NCBI GenBank assembly: GCA_026193355.1
Contig: JAPHTL010000011.1
Span: 1 to 7,336 of the forward strand
DNA: 7,336 nt
Origin: Rhodospirillales bacterium
Lineage (GTDB): Bacteria; Pseudomonadota; Alphaproteobacteria; Rhodospirillales; JAPHTL01
Reading direction: 5' to 3'
Shown piece by piece: positions 6,577 through 7,336 of this stretch; within the stretch, counting starts at the first letter, position 1, and each line of letters starts with the position of its first letter. A program made the translations under genes and the position numbers. A model generated the notes under the pieces. That model searched no databases. It saw nothing but the letters and a program-made list of their open reading frames with translations, and had not been told where the DNA came from.

Positions 6577-6619
6577 TCCAATAAGGGGGGATGGGCGCGA
6601 AGATCACGCCAGGGGCGCG

Positions 6620-7336
6620 TTACGCCTTCTTTTCGTCCTTGCCCGGCCGCAGGATATGGGCGTGGTTGGCGTCGTAGAGCGCCGAGTCGACGAAGCCATG
6701 ATCGCCCAGCACCTGCCCGACCATGATCAGCGCGGTGCGGGTGATCTTCGCCTTCGTCACCTTGGCGGCGATGTCGGCCAGTGTCCCCTCGATAATTTCC
6801 TGATCGGGCCAGGTGGCGCGCACCACCACGGCGACCGGGCAGTCCTTGCCGTAATGGGGCGTCAGTTCCCGCACAACGTTTCGGATGTTGCGGATGGAAA
6901 GGTGGATGGCCAGCGTCGCGCCGCTTCGCCCCAGTGTTTCCAGATCCTCGCCCTCGGGCATGGCCGATGCCTTGCCCCCCGTGCGGGTGACGATGATGGT
7001 CTGGCTGACCTCCGGCAGAGTCAGTTCCCGGCCCAGTGCAGCGGCTGCGGCGGCGAAGGCCGGAACGCCGGGCGTCACGTCGTAGGGGATGGAAAGCTCA
7101 TCCAGTCTGCGCATCTGTTCGGCGATGGCGCCGTAGATGGAGGGATCGCCCGAATGAACCCGCGCCACGTCATGGCCCGCCTCATGCGCCGTCTTGATCT
7201 CGTCAATAATTTCGTCCAGATGCAGCGGTGCGGTGTCGACCACCCGCGCGCCCTTTGGTGCATAGCCGACGACCTCCTTGGGTACCAGCGACCCGGCGTA
7301 CAGACAGACCGGGCAGCGCGCGATGATGTCGCGGCC
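6620..7336 (-). CDS. cobM: Precorrin-4 C11-methyltransferase CobM/CbiF, N-terminus beyond the window
   Basis: SAM-dependent enzyme methylating C11 of precorrin-4 (or cobalt-precorrin-4) to give precorrin-5. The minus-strand frame is open from the right edge to TAA at 6620-6622, giving 238 residues. The visible part begins with GRDIIARCPVCLYAGSLVP, a CobM signature, then VVDTAPLHLDEII, the HSGDPSIYGA loop of tetrapyrrole methylases, the TPGVPAFAAAAAALG segment and a C-terminal domain with ALIMVGQVLG. About 15-20 N-terminal residues, including the usual GAGPG SAM-site turn, should lie outside. A GTG at 7243 is internal and is not the start, since the conserved sequence continues upstream of it. 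The end faces the hemerythrin-like gene with 43 bases between the stops and no clear terminator. CobM and CbiF are homologues; the name follows the CobM-like N-terminal signature. Confidence 0.95.
   Translation of the reverse strand, partial: GRDIIARCPVCLYAGSLVPKEVVGYAPKGARVVDTAPLHLDEIIDEIKTAHEAGHDVARVHSGDPSIYGAIAEQMRRLDELSIPYDVTPGVPAFAAAAAALGRELTLPEVSQTIIVTRTGGKASAMPEGEDLETLGRSGATLAIHLSIRNIRNVVRELTPHYGKDCPVAVVVRATWPDQEIIEGTLADIAAKVTKAKITRTALIMVGQVLGDHGFVDSALYDANHAHILRPGKDEKKA

Noticed and set aside
6593..6619. Two GGGCGCG copies 20 bases apart in the gap between the hemerythrin-like gene and cobM
   Set aside because: They are direct rather than inverted, short, and have no T-run, so they do not form a terminator; likely chance in GC-rich sequence.
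7075..7243. GTG at 7243 as a possible start of cobM
   Set aside because: The conserved CobM N-terminal sequence, including RCPVCLYAGSLVP, continues in the same frame to the window edge, so the true start is outside.

Overview
The window looks like a chromosomal segment of a GC-rich alphaproteobacterium, probably of the Rhodospirillales type. The evidence is the GC-rich codon usage, the set of cobalamin genes, and the large chemotaxis-type fusion protein; no marker gene fixes the genus. Six protein genes are visible, two of them cut by the window edges. No tRNA, rRNA, CRISPR array, insertion sequence or phage gene was seen.

Layout. Bases 1-2562 (minus strand) encode most of a CheB methylesterase / CheR methyltransferase / PAS fusion protein that runs off the left edge; this reading frame stays open for 854 codons. 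A 141-base intergenic stretch with a perfect 10-bp inverted repeat separates it from cobB (minus, 4035-2704). A gap of only about 51-57 bases then divides cobB from the divergent pair cbiD-cobK (plus, 4093-5172 and 5178-5936). Next comes a 157-base AT-rich stretch with a good sigma70-like promoter and an FNR/FixK-like box. It leads into a small gene (6094-6576) whose product resembles a hemerythrin four-helix bundle that has lost about half its iron ligands. Finally cobM (minus, 6620 to the right edge) converges on that gene.

How the genes work together. Four of the six act in corrin ring synthesis. CobM methylates C11 of precorrin-4, CbiD methylates C1 of the next intermediate, CobK reduces precorrin-6A with NADPH, and CobB later amidates side chains a and c of the completed ring. 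C1 methylation is done here by the CbiD type rather than CobF, so these genes alone do not settle whether cobalt goes in early or late. The CheB/CheR fusion is a signalling protein with no obvious biochemical link to B12; it sits next to cobB in the same orientation but has its own upstream region. The small gene also looks like an independent transcription unit placed between two convergent arms of the cob cluster.

The points most worth a second look are the ligand-depleted hemerythrin-like protein, the FNR-like box over its promoter, and the inverted repeat in front of the CheB/CheR gene. The enzymes themselves are recognisable members of known families.
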